Shown one piece after another: positions 1 through 7,685 of a DNA stretch of 64,000 nt. Numbering within the stretch: the stretch's first letter is position 1; each line of letters opens with the position of its first letter. The DNA is from JADJPO01 sp963828555. Its GTDB lineage: Bacteria > Actinomycetota > Actinomycetes > Actinomycetales > Kineosporiaceae. The notes beneath the pieces were generated by a model, which was given only the letters and a program-made list of their open reading frames with translations, had not been told where the DNA came from and searched no databases. The translations under genes and the position numbers were made by a program. Location of the stretch: assembly GCA_963828555.1 (NCBI GenBank), contig CAWHEL010000004.1:1240001-1304000 (forward strand). The letters are read 5' to 3'.

Positions 1-1362
1 TCCAGACAGGTCGCTCTGCAGGCTCTGCGTGCCGTGGCCGAGCAGGACGCCTACGCCAACCTGGTGCTGCCCCGGCTGCTCCGCGAGGCCCGCCTCACCG
101 GTCGTGACGCCGGCTTCACCACCGAGCTGACCTACGGCACCCTGCGCGGGAGGGCCACCTACGACGCCGTCCTGGCCGCGTGCAGCGCCCGGCCGATCGC
201 CGAGATCGACCCGCCGCTGCTCGACGCCCTGCGCCTGGGGGCCCATCAACTGCTCGCCATGCGGGTGCCCTCGCATGCCGGGGTGGCCGCCACCGTCGAC
301 CTCGTGCGGGCCGATATCGGCCAGGGCGCAGCAGGTTTCGCCAACGCGGTGCTGCGCCGGGTGGCGGAGCGCGACCTCGAGGCCTGGCTGGCCGAGATCG
401 TGCCACTCGGCACCACCGAGGACGCTGCGCTGGCCGTGCGGTACTCCCACCCGGAGTGGATCGTGCGCGCCCTCCGCGATGCGCTGCGCCACCATGGACG
501 CGACGTGGCCGAGCTGGCCGACCTCCTGGCCGCCGACAACACCCCCGCCCCGGTGACCCTGGCCGCTCTGCCGGGCCTGGTCGAGCCGGGCGCCCTCGGC
601 CCGCCCGCGGGCATGCTCAGCCCCTACGCGGTCACCGTCAGCGGATCGCCGGGCGACGTGCCCGCCGTCCGCCGGGCACTGGCCCGGGTGCAGGACGCCG
701 GCAGCCAGGCCGTTGCGCTGGCTCTGGCCGACGAACCGGTGCCGGACGACGCCGGCCGCTGGCTGGATCTGTGCGCCGGACCGGGCGGTAAGTCGGCCCT
801 GCTGGCTGCCCTGATGCTCCAGCGCCGGCGGGCCGGTGAACTGCCGGACGACGCCCAGCTGGTGGCCACCGAGATCACCCCGCACCGGGCCGAACTGGTC
901 CGGGCGAGCGTGGCCGGCGTTCTCGAAGCAGCCGCCGCCGCGGGCGAACCCGCGCCGGTGAGGGTGCACACCGCCGACGGGCGTCACCTTGAGGAGGCCG
1001 GCCTGCCCCGCCACGACGGCTTCGACCGGGTGTTGCTCGACGCGCCCTGCACCGGCCTGGGCGCGCTGCGCCGTCGGCCGGAGGCGCGCTGGCGGCGGTC
1101 GCCGTCCGATCTGGCCACGCTCGGCCCGCTGCAGCGCGACCTGCTCCGGGCGGCGCTGGACGCCGTCCGCCCGGGTGGCGTGGTCGGGTACGTCACCTGC
1201 TCGCCGCACCCCGCGGAGACCACGATGGTGGTCCAGGACGTCCTGCGCAGCCGTACCGACGTCGAGCGGGCCGGCCCCGACCGCCAGCTGTGGCCGCATC
1301 GGGACGGGTGCGATGCGATGTACCTCGCACTGCTCCGCCGCGTACCATCGTCGCGGCCCTGA
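1..1362 (+). CDS. rsmB: 16S rRNA (cytosine-C5) methyltransferase RsmB, 5' end cut by window edge
   Basis: This protein methylates C967 (E. coli numbering) of 16S rRNA using S-adenosylmethionine. The reading frame is open from base 1, so the true start lies outside the window. A GTG at 34 is in frame but falls inside the conserved N-terminal helix that precedes DAYANLVLP. The first third is a NusB-like RNA-binding domain. The SAM site is LDLCAGPGGKS (bases 763-795). Motif IV is DAPCTGLGALRRRPE and motif VI is VTCSPHPAE (about 1192), which holds the nucleophilic Cys of RsmB-type enzymes. An rsmB-rpe neighbourhood is usual in Actinobacteria. Confidence 0.93.
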   Translation, partial: SRQVALQALRAVAEQDAYANLVLPRLLREARLTGRDAGFTTELTYGTLRGRATYDAVLAACSARPIAEIDPPLLDALRLGAHQLLAMRVPSHAGVAATVDLVRADIGQGAAGFANAVLRRVAERDLEAWLAEIVPLGTTEDAALAVRYSHPEWIVRALRDALRHHGRDVAELADLLAADNTPAPVTLAALPGLVEPGALGPPAGMLSPYAVTVSGSPGDVPAVRRALARVQDAGSQAVALALADEPVPDDAGRWLDLCAGPGGKSALLAALMLQRRRAGELPDDAQLVATEITPHRAELVRASVAGVLEAAAAAGEPAPVRVHTADGRHLEEAGLPRHDGFDRVLLDAPCTGLGALRRRPEARWRRSPSDLATLGPLQRDLLRAALDAVRPGGVVGYVTCSPHPAETTMVVQDVLRSRTDVERAGPDRQLWPHRDGCDAMYLALLRRVPSSRP

Positions 1363-1436
1363 TCTGCACCTGAACATTATCCGACCTGATCCGAACCCGA
1401 CCCACACCGCCGGCACACGTACCGAGGAGAGCCCTG

Positions 1437-2573
1437 ATGAGCGTCGAGGGAACCAGCGGGACCCAGGATGCCATCGCCCGCGCAGCGTTCGTCGACCACG
1501 TGCGGCAGCTGCTGCGCACCCGGCCGTCGTTCAGCGTGATGGGTCTCAGCCACCCGGCGCTGACGCCGTCCCGTCTGGTCGACGTGCGTGAGGCCTCGGG
1601 CAGGGTCGAGCGGCTCTCCTTGGGCTTCGGCGACGCGCAGGGCTCGGCCGGGCGGTTCGTGCTGGTGGTCTCCGGTGACCCCGGCCGCCCGCTGGACGAC
1701 CTGGCGGGCCTGCTCGCCTCCGAGGCGCAGCGGCTGGGCGAGGCGGTCACCCAGGACCCGCCCACCGCCCCCGAGCTCACCCCCGCGGGAGGCCTGCGGC
1801 TGAACATCCCGATGGAGGTCGACGGCTTGATCGTGGTCGAGGGCCTTCCGGTGCCGGCCCACCTGCGCCGCCAGGGCCGGCTGTGGGCGGCGCACATCAC
1901 GGCCAGCCCCGGCCGCGTGGTCACCGTGGTCGCGCGCGGTGTCGACCCGGGCACGCTGCAGCTCAGCGAGGTAGCCGAGATGCGCCCCTACGTCAACGCC
2001 TGGGAGGAGCACCAGCTCAAGGCGATGGCGGCGGCCGCGTTCATGACGCCGCAGCGCTCCACCCCGGAGACGCCCGCCCAGGGCCTGGACGCGCACGTGG
2101 CGCTGATCCGGTCCTGGCTGAATCAGCGCGGCGCGGGGGCGAAGCCTGAAGGGCAGCTGATCCTGGCCGCCAGCGGCGCCCCCGAGCAGCAGCGGCTGTG
2201 GGAGGCGGCGGTGCGCACCCAAGTGCACTACGCCAAGCAGCGCGACCAGGACGCCTCGGACGCCGTGGAGGCGATGGTCAACCAGGCCCTGCGCCTGGCC
2301 GAGCGCTCGACCTGGTTCGGCGACCGCAGCCGCGTGGTCCGCGCTCTGGAGGAGATGGCCCGCTACACGGTGTTCGACTCCGACGTGCCCAGCCGGCGCG
2401 CCCAGGAGTGGTGGGGCCGGGTCTGGCACCTGAGCACCGCCGCCCCGCCCGTCGACCCGGACGTCGCCCGCGAACGTCAGCGGGAGCACGCGGCCACCGA
2501 GGCCGTCTGGCTGACCGCCTGGGAGCGCTGGGCCGGAGGAGATGACGGCCACGGTCACGGGCACCGGCGCTGA
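1437..2573 (+). CDS. Conserved-looking protein of unknown function (378 aa)
   Basis: I do not recognise this family. The ATG follows a good ribosome binding site (GAGGAGAG, 8 bases upstream) and the frame shows strong third-position G/C, so it is a real gene. No signal peptide or membrane segment is visible. The protein looks soluble and mixed alpha/beta, with an Ala/Arg-rich helical second half and a short His/Gly tail (GHGHGHRR) that could bind metal but may be chance. It sits between rsmB and rpe, 74 bases after rsmB and 16 bases before the chosen rpe start. That suggests co-transcription with the translation and pentose-phosphate genes but gives no specific role. Confidence 0.8.
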   Translation: MSVEGTSGTQDAIARAAFVDHVRQLLRTRPSFSVMGLSHPALTPSRLVDVREASGRVERLSLGFGDAQGSAGRFVLVVSGDPGRPLDDLAGLLASEAQRLGEAVTQDPPTAPELTPAGGLRLNIPMEVDGLIVVEGLPVPAHLRRQGRLWAAHITASPGRVVTVVARGVDPGTLQLSEVAEMRPYVNAWEEHQLKAMAAAAFMTPQRSTPETPAQGLDAHVALIRSWLNQRGAGAKPEGQLILAASGAPEQQRLWEAAVRTQVHYAKQRDQDASDAVEAMVNQALRLAERSTWFGDRSRVVRALEEMARYTVFDSDVPSRRAQEWWGRVWHLSTAAPPVDPDVARERQREHAATEAVWLTAWERWAGGDDGHGHGHRR

Positions 2574-2589
2574 GCGGGCCGGGCCGGTC

Positions 2590-3255
2590 GTGAGCGACAT
2601 GCAGATCGCCCCGTCGATCCTTTCCGCCGACTACACGCGCCTGGGCGAGGAGCTGGCCCGGATCGCCGATGCCGACTGGGCCCACATCGACGTGATGGAC
2701 AACCACTTCGTGCCCAACCTCACCCTTGGCCTGCCCGTCGTCGAGGCCCTGGCCCGGGTCAGCCCGGTGCCGCTGGACTGCCACCTGATGATCGCCGACC
2801 CCGACCGCTGGGCCCCCGGCTACGCCGAGGCGGGCGCGGCGAGCGTCACCTTCCACGCCGAGGCGGCGCAGGCCCCGATCCGGCTCGCCCGCCGGCTCCG
2901 GGCCCTCGGAGTGCGGGCCGGACTTGCGGTCAAGCCCGCCACCCCGGTCGAGGCCTACCTGGGCCTGTTGCCCGAGTTCGATCTGCTGCTGGTGATGACG
3001 GTCGAGCCGGGTTTCGGCGGCCAACCGTTCCTGGAGAGCTGCCTGCCCAAGATCCGCCGCGCCCGGGAGGCCATCTCGGCCTCCGGGCTGGACGTGTGGC
3101 TGCAAGTGGACGGCGGGGTCGGCGAGGACACCATCGCGCAGTGCGCGGACGCCGGGGCGAACGTGTTCGTGGCCGGTTCGGCCGTGTACGGCGCGGGCGA
3201 TGTCGCCGCCCGGATCGCCTCTTCGAGGGACCTGGCAGCCCACGCCTGCCGCTGA
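2590..3255 (+). CDS. rpe: Ribulose-phosphate 3-epimerase
   Basis: This enzyme interconverts ribulose 5-phosphate and xylulose 5-phosphate in the pentose phosphate pathway. It is a cytosolic TIM barrel of about 221 aa, normal for the family. Visible motifs are APSILSADYTRLGEEL at the N-terminus, HIDVMDNHFVPNLTLG (metal-binding His/Asp and catalytic Asp), DCHLMI (second metal His), MTVEPGFGGQPF (phosphate loop) and VDGGV (second catalytic Asp). Three starts are possible: ATG 2542 overlaps the upstream gene and has its GGAGGAG directly against the ATG, while GTG 2590 and ATG 2599 give the normal family length. I chose 2590, and the start is uncertain by up to 16 codons. Confidence 0.93.
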   Translation: MSDMQIAPSILSADYTRLGEELARIADADWAHIDVMDNHFVPNLTLGLPVVEALARVSPVPLDCHLMIADPDRWAPGYAEAGAASVTFHAEAAQAPIRLARRLRALGVRAGLAVKPATPVEAYLGLLPEFDLLLVMTVEPGFGGQPFLESCLPKIRRAREAISASGLDVWLQVDGGVGEDTIAQCADAGANVFVAGSAVYGAGDVAARIASSRDLAAHACR

Positions 3256-3260
3256 GCGTC

Positions 3261-3266
3261 TATCCT
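3261..3266 (+). promoter_or_regulatory. Possible -10 element (TATCCT) of the riboswitch transcript
   Basis: TATCCT lies directly after the rpe stop and 14 bases before the first paired base of the FMN riboswitch. This fits the start of the ribM leader transcript. No convincing -35 hexamer is present. Confidence 0.35.
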
Positions 3267-3279
3267 GGCCCCGACACAC

Positions 3280-3406
3280 GCGTGCTCCGGGGTCGGTGCA
3301 ATTCCGAACCGGCGGTTACAGTCCGCGACCCGACCGCAGCCAGCGGTCGGTTGACCTGGTGAAACTCCAGGACCGACGGTGAGAGTCCGGATGGGAGGCA
3401 GCACGC
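3280..3406 (+). ncRNA. FMN riboswitch (RFN element)
   Basis: The conserved RFN core is present in order. GGGTCGGTGCAATTCC and the ACCGGCGGTTACAGTCCGCGACC-type segment lie around 3290-3330, a variable arm (CGACCGCAGCCAGCGGTCGG) follows, and then come CCTGGTGAAACTCCAGGACCGAC and GGTGAGAGTCCGGATGGGAG. The closing helix P1 is GCGTGCT (3280-3286) with AGCACGC (3400-3406), a perfect 7-bp match. The element senses flavin mononucleotide. It stands 125 bases before a PnuC/RibM-type transporter, so that gene is expected to be switched off when FMN is abundant. Confidence 0.95.
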
Positions 3407-3434
3407 GCGGCGCACGCGCGCCGTCGTCCTGGTG

Positions 3435-3459
3435 TCAGGCGGCCCCGAGGGCCACCTGA
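3435..3459 (+). terminator. Hairpin behind the FMN riboswitch, possible expression platform
   Basis: TCAGG (3435-3439) pairs with CCTGA (3455-3459). One C/A mismatch follows, then GGCCC (3441-3445) pairs with GGGCC (3449-3453) around a 3-base loop. There is no U-tract, as is usual for high-GC Actinobacteria. It could be the riboswitch-controlled terminator, or part of a structure that masks translation, but the FMN-free alternative fold was not worked out. Confidence 0.45.
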
Positions 3460-3530
3460 GCGGACGGCGGGCGTGGGTGCCGTACGTTCCCCGGAGTTCG
3501 TCCCGATAACGACACAGGACGGACACCACA

Positions 3531-4247
3531 ATGAACATTCTCGAATGGCTCCTGGAAGCCAGCATCCAGATCGGTGAGTACCAGCTGCGCTGGTTGGAGC
3601 TGATCGGTGTGCTGATCGGGCTCGCCTCGGCGGTCGGCGGCATGAAGCGCCGGGTCTGGGCGTGGCCGGTGGGCATCACCGCCAACGTGCTGCTGTTCTT
3701 CGTCTACATCAACGCGATCCTCGGTTCCGACGAGGGAGCGCGGACGCCGTTGTTCGGCCAGTCCGGGCGGCAGATCTTCTTCATCCTGACCAGCGCCTAC
3801 GGCTGGTACCGCTGGCGTGAGCACCAGCGCGGGCGCGGTGCCGACAAGCCGGCGATCACCCCCCGCTGGGCGACGATGACCGAGCGCGCGGCGCTGGTCG
3901 GGGTCTGGCTGGTGGGGCTGGTGATCGTGCAGCAGCTCTTCGCCACCATCGGCGCCGGGTGGCCCGCTCCGCGCTGGTACTACTGGTGCGACGCATGGAT
4001 CTTCATGGGGTCGCTGCTGGCCACCTACGCCATGGCGCGGGGCTGGAACGAGTTCTGGCTGTGCTGGATCGGGGTGGACCTGGTCGGGGTGCCGTTGCTG
4101 CTGCACTCCAACTACATCCCCACCGCGGTGCTGTACGCGTTCTACGCCGTGTTCGTGATCTACGGCTTCGTGGTCTGGCTGCGGGCCAGCCGAACCGAGG
4201 TCGACCCCGTGCCGGGGCGTGACGTCGAACCGGCCGCAGCGACCTGA
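3531..4247 (+). CDS. ribM: RibM/PnuC-family riboflavin transporter
   Basis: This is a predicted membrane carrier of 238 aa with about seven hydrophobic segments, in the PnuC (nicotinamide mononucleotide transporter) family. The conserved stretches RRVWAWPVGITANVLLFF and IFFILTSAYGWYRWREHQ are visible, as is a late W(Y)-rich helix. PnuC-type proteins preceded by an FMN riboswitch in Corynebacterium and Streptomyces (RibM, PnuX) take up riboflavin rather than nicotinamide riboside. The riboswitch here makes that the best assignment, by inference. ATG 3531 is preceded by a weak AGGAC. The C-terminal 20 residues are polar and cytoplasmic. No riboflavin synthesis gene is adjacent. Confidence 0.85.
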   Translation: MNILEWLLEASIQIGEYQLRWLELIGVLIGLASAVGGMKRRVWAWPVGITANVLLFFVYINAILGSDEGARTPLFGQSGRQIFFILTSAYGWYRWREHQRGRGADKPAITPRWATMTERAALVGVWLVGLVIVQQLFATIGAGWPAPRWYYWCDAWIFMGSLLATYAMARGWNEFWLCWIGVDLVGVPLLLHSNYIPTAVLYAFYAVFVIYGFVVWLRASRTEVDPVPGRDVEPAAAT

Positions 4248-4287
4248 CCTGCCGCGACGTCCTGCCGAGGTGAGGCTGCCGCTCGAC

Positions 4288-4293
4288 TAGGCT
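4288..4293 (+). promoter_or_regulatory. -10 element (TAGGCT) for leaderless hisE
   Basis: TAGGCT ends 7 bases before the hisE GTG, so transcription would begin at or next to the start codon. There is no Shine-Dalgarno sequence in front of the GTG. Confidence 0.55.
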
Positions 4294-4300
4294 CGACGCC

Positions 4301-4564
4301 GTGAAGAGCTTCGAGCAGTTGTTCGGCGAACTGGCTGACAGGGCCGCCACCCGCCCCGAGGGATCGGGAACGGTGGCGGCCCTGGACGCCGGGGTGCACA
4401 CCATCGGCAAGAAGGTGGTCGAGGAGGCTGCCGAGGTCTGGATGGCCGCCGAGCACGAGAGCGCCGAGCGCGCCGCGGAGGAGATCTCCCAACTGCTCTA
4501 CCACCTGCAGGTGCTGATGCTGGCCAAGGGGCTGACCCTGGACGACGTGTACCGCCACCTGTGA
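4301..4564 (+). CDS. hisE: Phosphoribosyl-ATP pyrophosphatase
   Basis: HisE hydrolyses phosphoribosyl-ATP to phosphoribosyl-AMP and pyrophosphate, the second step of histidine synthesis. At 87 aa it is the stand-alone form; hisI is a separate gene at 15744. The MazG-like metal-binding helices are clear: GKKVVEEAAEVWMAAE and ERAAEEISQLLYHLQVLM hold the conserved Glu/Asp ligands. The GTG at 4301 lies 7 bases after a TAGGCT element and has no ribosome binding site, pointing to leaderless translation. The stop overlaps an alternative GTG start of hisG, and the pair is co-transcribed. Confidence 0.95.
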   Translation: MKSFEQLFGELADRAATRPEGSGTVAALDAGVHTIGKKVVEEAAEVWMAAEHESAERAAEEISQLLYHLQVLMLAKGLTLDDVYRHL

Positions 4565-4599
4565 ACGACCCTGTGATCGATCCGCTGCGAAGGACACCC

Positions 4600-5445
4600 A
4601 TGCTCCGCGTCGCCGTCCCCAACAAAGGCTCGTTGTCCGCGGATGCGGCCGAGATGCTCCGCGAGGCGGGGTACCGCCAGCGGCGTGACCCGCGCGAGCT
4701 GATGCTCACCGACGCCGAGAACGAGGTGGAGTTCTTCTACCTGCGCCCGCGCGACATCGCGGTCTACGTCGGTGCCGGCACCCTCGACGTCGGGATCACC
4801 GGACGTGACCTGCTGCTGGACTCCGGCGCCGACGCCCGTGAGGTGATGCCGCTGGGGTTCGCCGAATCCACGTTCCGGTTCGCGGCCCGCCCGGGCACCT
4901 TCACCGGCGCCCAGGACCTGGTTGGTCATCGGGTGGCCACCAGTTACGCCGGCCTGGTGCAGGCCCACCTCGCCGAGCGCTCGGTCACCGCACAGGTGGT
5001 GCGGCTGGACGGCGCGGTGGAGACGGCCGTCCAGCTCGGGGTGGCCGATGTGATCGCCGACGTGGTGGAGACCGGCGGCACCCTGCGCGCCGCCGGACTG
5101 GAGATCTTCGGTGAGCCCATCCTGCGTTCGGAGGCGGTGCTGGTGCGCCGCGGAGGCGCCGGCGACCACCCCGGGCTCGAGGTGCTGAACCGGCGCCTGA
5201 ACGGGGTGATGGTGGCCCGCCAGTACGTGCTGATGGACTACGACGTGCGGGTGGAACTGGTCGAGAAGGCCTGCGAGATCACCCCAGGCCTGGAGTCGCC
5301 GACGGTCTCCCCGCTGCACGACCAGGGCTGGGTCGCGGTGCGGGCCATGGTTCCGCGCGATCGCACCAACCAGGTGATGGACGACCTGTACGCCCTCGGC
5401 GGCCGGGCCATCCTGGTCACCAGCATCCACGCCTGCCGGCTGTAG
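4600..5445 (+). CDS. hisG: ATP phosphoribosyltransferase (long form)
   Basis: HisG joins ATP and PRPP, the first and feedback-controlled step of histidine synthesis. The protein has 281 aa and begins MLRVAVPNKGSLS, the family N-terminus. GITGRDLL and the PRPP loop DVVETGGTLRAAGLE are visible. Residues from about 205 form the C-terminal regulatory domain that binds histidine in HisG-long enzymes, ending in GGRAILVTSIHACRL, so no HisZ partner is needed. I chose ATG 4600, which has GAAGGA five bases upstream and the family start. A GTG at 4561 overlapping the hisE stop would add 13 residues. Confidence 0.95.
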   Translation: MLRVAVPNKGSLSADAAEMLREAGYRQRRDPRELMLTDAENEVEFFYLRPRDIAVYVGAGTLDVGITGRDLLLDSGADAREVMPLGFAESTFRFAARPGTFTGAQDLVGHRVATSYAGLVQAHLAERSVTAQVVRLDGAVETAVQLGVADVIADVVETGGTLRAAGLEIFGEPILRSEAVLVRRGGAGDHPGLEVLNRRLNGVMVARQYVLMDYDVRVELVEKACEITPGLESPTVSPLHDQGWVAVRAMVPRDRTNQVMDDLYALGGRAILVTSIHACRL

Positions 5446-5456
5446 GGAAGGTCGCG

Positions 5457-5912
5457 ATGGAATCCCGACCGCGTCAGGACGACCTGTACCGACCGTTCGT
5501 CTCCACCCGCGGACGACGTGTCGCCCTGATCGTGGGCGTGTCGCAGCTGGTGGTGCTGACGGTGGTCGGGGTGGCGCTGCCGCCGCCGTTCACCTGGGTG
5601 GAGAAGGGCCAGATGGTGCTGGTCGCACTCCTGATCGCCGGTGCGCTGTGGCGGTTCGCGCAGGTGCGCGCGATCGCCGACGCCCACGGGCTGGTGGTGC
5701 ACAACCTGGTGCGCACCACCAGCCTCGAGTGGGCGCAGATCGTCGCCGTCCGCCTCGGCGGCGGCAACCCCTGGGTCAGCCTCGACCTCGACGACGGGGA
5801 GACGCTGGCCGTGATGGCGATCCAGCGCGCCGACGCCGAGGTCGGCCAGGCCGAGGCGAAGCGGCTGGCCACGCTGGTGGCGTTGAACAGCCGCACCGCC
5901 CGCGACTCCTGA
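5457..5912 (+). CDS. PH-domain-like membrane protein, 151 aa
   Basis: The protein has two adjacent hydrophobic segments (about residues 21-42 and 50-66) followed by a beta-rich domain, starting VRAIADAHGLVVHNLVRTTSLEWAQI, that matches the bacterial PH-like fold seen beside hisG in many Actinobacteria. Its function is unknown. It starts 11 bases after hisG and probably shares its transcript (AAGG stands before the ATG). The C-terminus is cytoplasmic and acidic to neutral. A link to histidine synthesis is only positional. Confidence 0.82.
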   Translation: MESRPRQDDLYRPFVSTRGRRVALIVGVSQLVVLTVVGVALPPPFTWVEKGQMVLVALLIAGALWRFAQVRAIADAHGLVVHNLVRTTSLEWAQIVAVRLGGGNPWVSLDLDDGETLAVMAIQRADAEVGQAEAKRLATLVALNSRTARDS

Positions 5913-5934
5913 GCCGCGCCCCCCGTCTACGTGA

Positions 5935-6687
5935 CTACTTGGCCGCGGCCTCGACGGCAGCCTTGACGTTCGCCGGCGAGAAGTTCTCGACCTTGGTGCC
6001 GTTGACGACGATGGTCGGGGTGCCTGTGTGGCCGGCTTTGGAGAACTCGTCGTTCACGGTCTGGGTCCAGGTGCGGAACCTCAACTCGCGGATCGCCGGC
6101 TCGACGGCGGCCTTGTCCGCCCCGGCCTTCACCGCCAGGTCGATCAACTGGTCATCGGAGAGCCCCGTGGTGTTCTCGGCAGGCTGGCTGTCGAACAGCG
6201 ACTTGTGGAAGGCCGGGAAGACCTGAGGCGCGGTGTTCATCACGGCGGCGATGGCGTTGAGGGCGCGGGTGGAGTACTCGGTGCCTTCGGAGAAGCGGTC
6301 CAGGATCGCCACCGGCCGGTAGATGACCTTGGCCGTGCCGGCCTTCACCCACCCGTCGATCTGGGCGGCGTTGGCCACTTCGAACTCCTTGCAGGCCGGG
6401 CACATGAAGTCCTCGTACAGCTCGATGGTGACCTTGGCCGTGGTGTTGCCGGAGAGGATCCCGCCCTCCACCAGGTTGGCCGGCGGAGCGGCCGCGGCGA
6501 CGTCGCGGGCCTTGGCGTTGTCGGAGGCGGTCTTGATCAGGACCACCCCGGCGACCAGGATGGCCACCACCACGGCCACCGCTCCAGTGATCATCACTGT
6601 GCGGCGACGGGTCTCGGCCTTGGCGGCCTCGGCGCGCAGTTCGGCGGCCTTCTCCCTGGTGGACTTGGCGTTTCGGGCGTTGGTCAT
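5935..6687 (-). CDS. Membrane-anchored DsbA/thioredoxin-fold oxidoreductase
   Basis: This is a thiol oxidoreductase facing the outside of the cell. It has a charged N-terminal tail (1-30), one transmembrane helix (about 31-52) and a DsbA-type thioredoxin domain with active site CPAC at Cys96-Cys99 and the cis-proline loop GTPTIVVNG near the C-terminus. At 250 aa it matches actinobacterial DsbA-like proteins with an uncleaved anchor. Its start overlaps the stop of the upstream MauE-like gene by 4 bases (ATGA), so the two are translationally coupled. It probably forms or repairs disulfides in exported proteins, with the MauE-like partner recycling its cysteines; that pairing is inferred. Confidence 0.9.
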   Translation of the reverse strand: MTNARNAKSTREKAAELRAEAAKAETRRRTVMITGAVAVVVAILVAGVVLIKTASDNAKARDVAAAAPPANLVEGGILSGNTTAKVTIELYEDFMCPACKEFEVANAAQIDGWVKAGTAKVIYRPVAILDRFSEGTEYSTRALNAIAAVMNTAPQVFPAFHKSLFDSQPAENTTGLSDDQLIDLAVKAGADKAAVEPAIRELRFRTWTQTVNDEFSKAGHTGTPTIVVNGTKVENFSPANVKAAVEAAAK

Positions 6688-7181
6688 GATCGGGCTCCAG
6701 TCAGTGCAGGGGTCAGGCCCAGGCGGGCGTCGAGGGAGAGGCGGCTGAGCGGCCGCCAGGTGAGCAGCGCGGCCACGGCCAGGAAGCCGAGGTCACGCAG
6801 AATGTCCTTGATGTAGCCGGGGACCGGGTCGGAGACCCCGGCGCCGGTGTTGCCGAAGCAGCCGCAGTTGATCGACAGACCGCGCGTCCAGGCCATGACG
6901 ATGCCGAACAGGAACATCACCATCAGGCCGGCGGTGAGCGCGGCGGCGAACCGGGTGCCCAGGCCGACCAGCAGCAGCACCCCGAGCACCAGCTCGAGGG
7001 CCGGCAGGCCGTAGGCGAAGGGCCGGACCAGGCTCTCGGGCACCAGTTGGAATGCCCGCACGCTGCGTACGGTGCCTTCGGTGTCGAGCAGTTTCGGCCA
7101 CCCGGCGGTGAACCAGACGCCGGCCAGGAACAACCGGCCGAGGGTGGCCAGCCAGGGCTGCCACCCGGGAAGACGGGTCAC
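6684..7181 (-). CDS. MauE/DoxX-family membrane redox protein
   Basis: An integral membrane protein of about 165 aa with four hydrophobic segments and the motif SINCGCFG (Cys106, Cys108 from the chosen start), typical of MauE-like proteins that pass electrons to thioredoxin-fold partners. It is coupled to the DsbA-like gene by an ATGA overlap, which supports a joint thiol-redox role. Start choice: GTG 7181 has CTGGAG six bases upstream and leaves a 26-base gap after the preceding gene. ATG 7271 would add 30 residues but has no ribosome binding site and would overlap that gene by 64 bases. Confidence 0.82.
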   Translation of the reverse strand: MTRLPGWQPWLATLGRLFLAGVWFTAGWPKLLDTEGTVRSVRAFQLVPESLVRPFAYGLPALELVLGVLLLVGLGTRFAAALTAGLMVMFLFGIVMAWTRGLSINCGCFGNTGAGVSDPVPGYIKDILRDLGFLAVAALLTWRPLSRLSLDARLGLTPALTGARS

Positions 7182-7207
7182 GAGGAACTCCAGATCGATG
7201 GTCGGGG

Positions 7208-7681
7208 TCAGGCGGGCAGTGGTCGAGCCACTGCCGGCGGTCCCCGGCGAAGCCGCAGCGACGGCGCCCATTGTGGCGCCACGGCCGTCGGTGTCGTGTC
7301 GACCGGGCTGCGGAACCCGGCGGGCACCGACGTGGCGGGCGCGGTCAGGTGGCGCAGCAGCCGCGCGATCCTGGCGCGGGACGGCGCGGCCAGCCAGACC
7401 CGGCAGGCGGCGGCCGCGGTGCGGGTGAGGGCCATCAGCAGACCCGCGAGCACCACCGCGGTGAGGATCAGCCCGGCCGCGGTGAGGGCCAGGGACCCGT
7501 GGGTGCAGCTTGGGTCGGGGCTGAGCAGTTCCAGTCGCAGCGCCAGATCGGTTCCGGGTCCCTCGGCGGACAGGCACTGCGGGCCGGAGCCGGGCACCCC
7601 GCGCAGAATCAGGGCCACGCCGAAGGGGAGGGCAGCGAGCGCGAGCAGCCGCCCGACGGTGGCACGCCTCAGCTCGCTCAC
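7208..7681 (-). CDS. Small membrane protein of unknown function
   Basis: The protein has 157 aa from GTG 7681, with two clear hydrophobic helices (about residues 10-28 and 65-88) and an Arg/Ala/Pro-rich cytoplasmic tail. Two Cys lie in the segment between the helices, which is predicted to be extracytoplasmic. It lies 4 bases after the P-loop kinase and just before the MauE-like gene, so it belongs to the same minus-strand transcript. I recognise no family. The extracellular cysteine pair next to a thiol-redox couple makes it a possible client, but that is speculation. Confidence 0.62.
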   Translation of the reverse strand: MSELRRATVGRLLALAALPFGVALILRGVPGSGPQCLSAEGPGTDLALRLELLSPDPSCTHGSLALTAAGLILTAVVLAGLLMALTRTAAAACRVWLAAPSRARIARLLRHLTAPATSVPAGFRSPVDTTPTAVAPQWAPSLRLRRGPPAVARPLPA

Positions 7682-7685
7682 CAGC

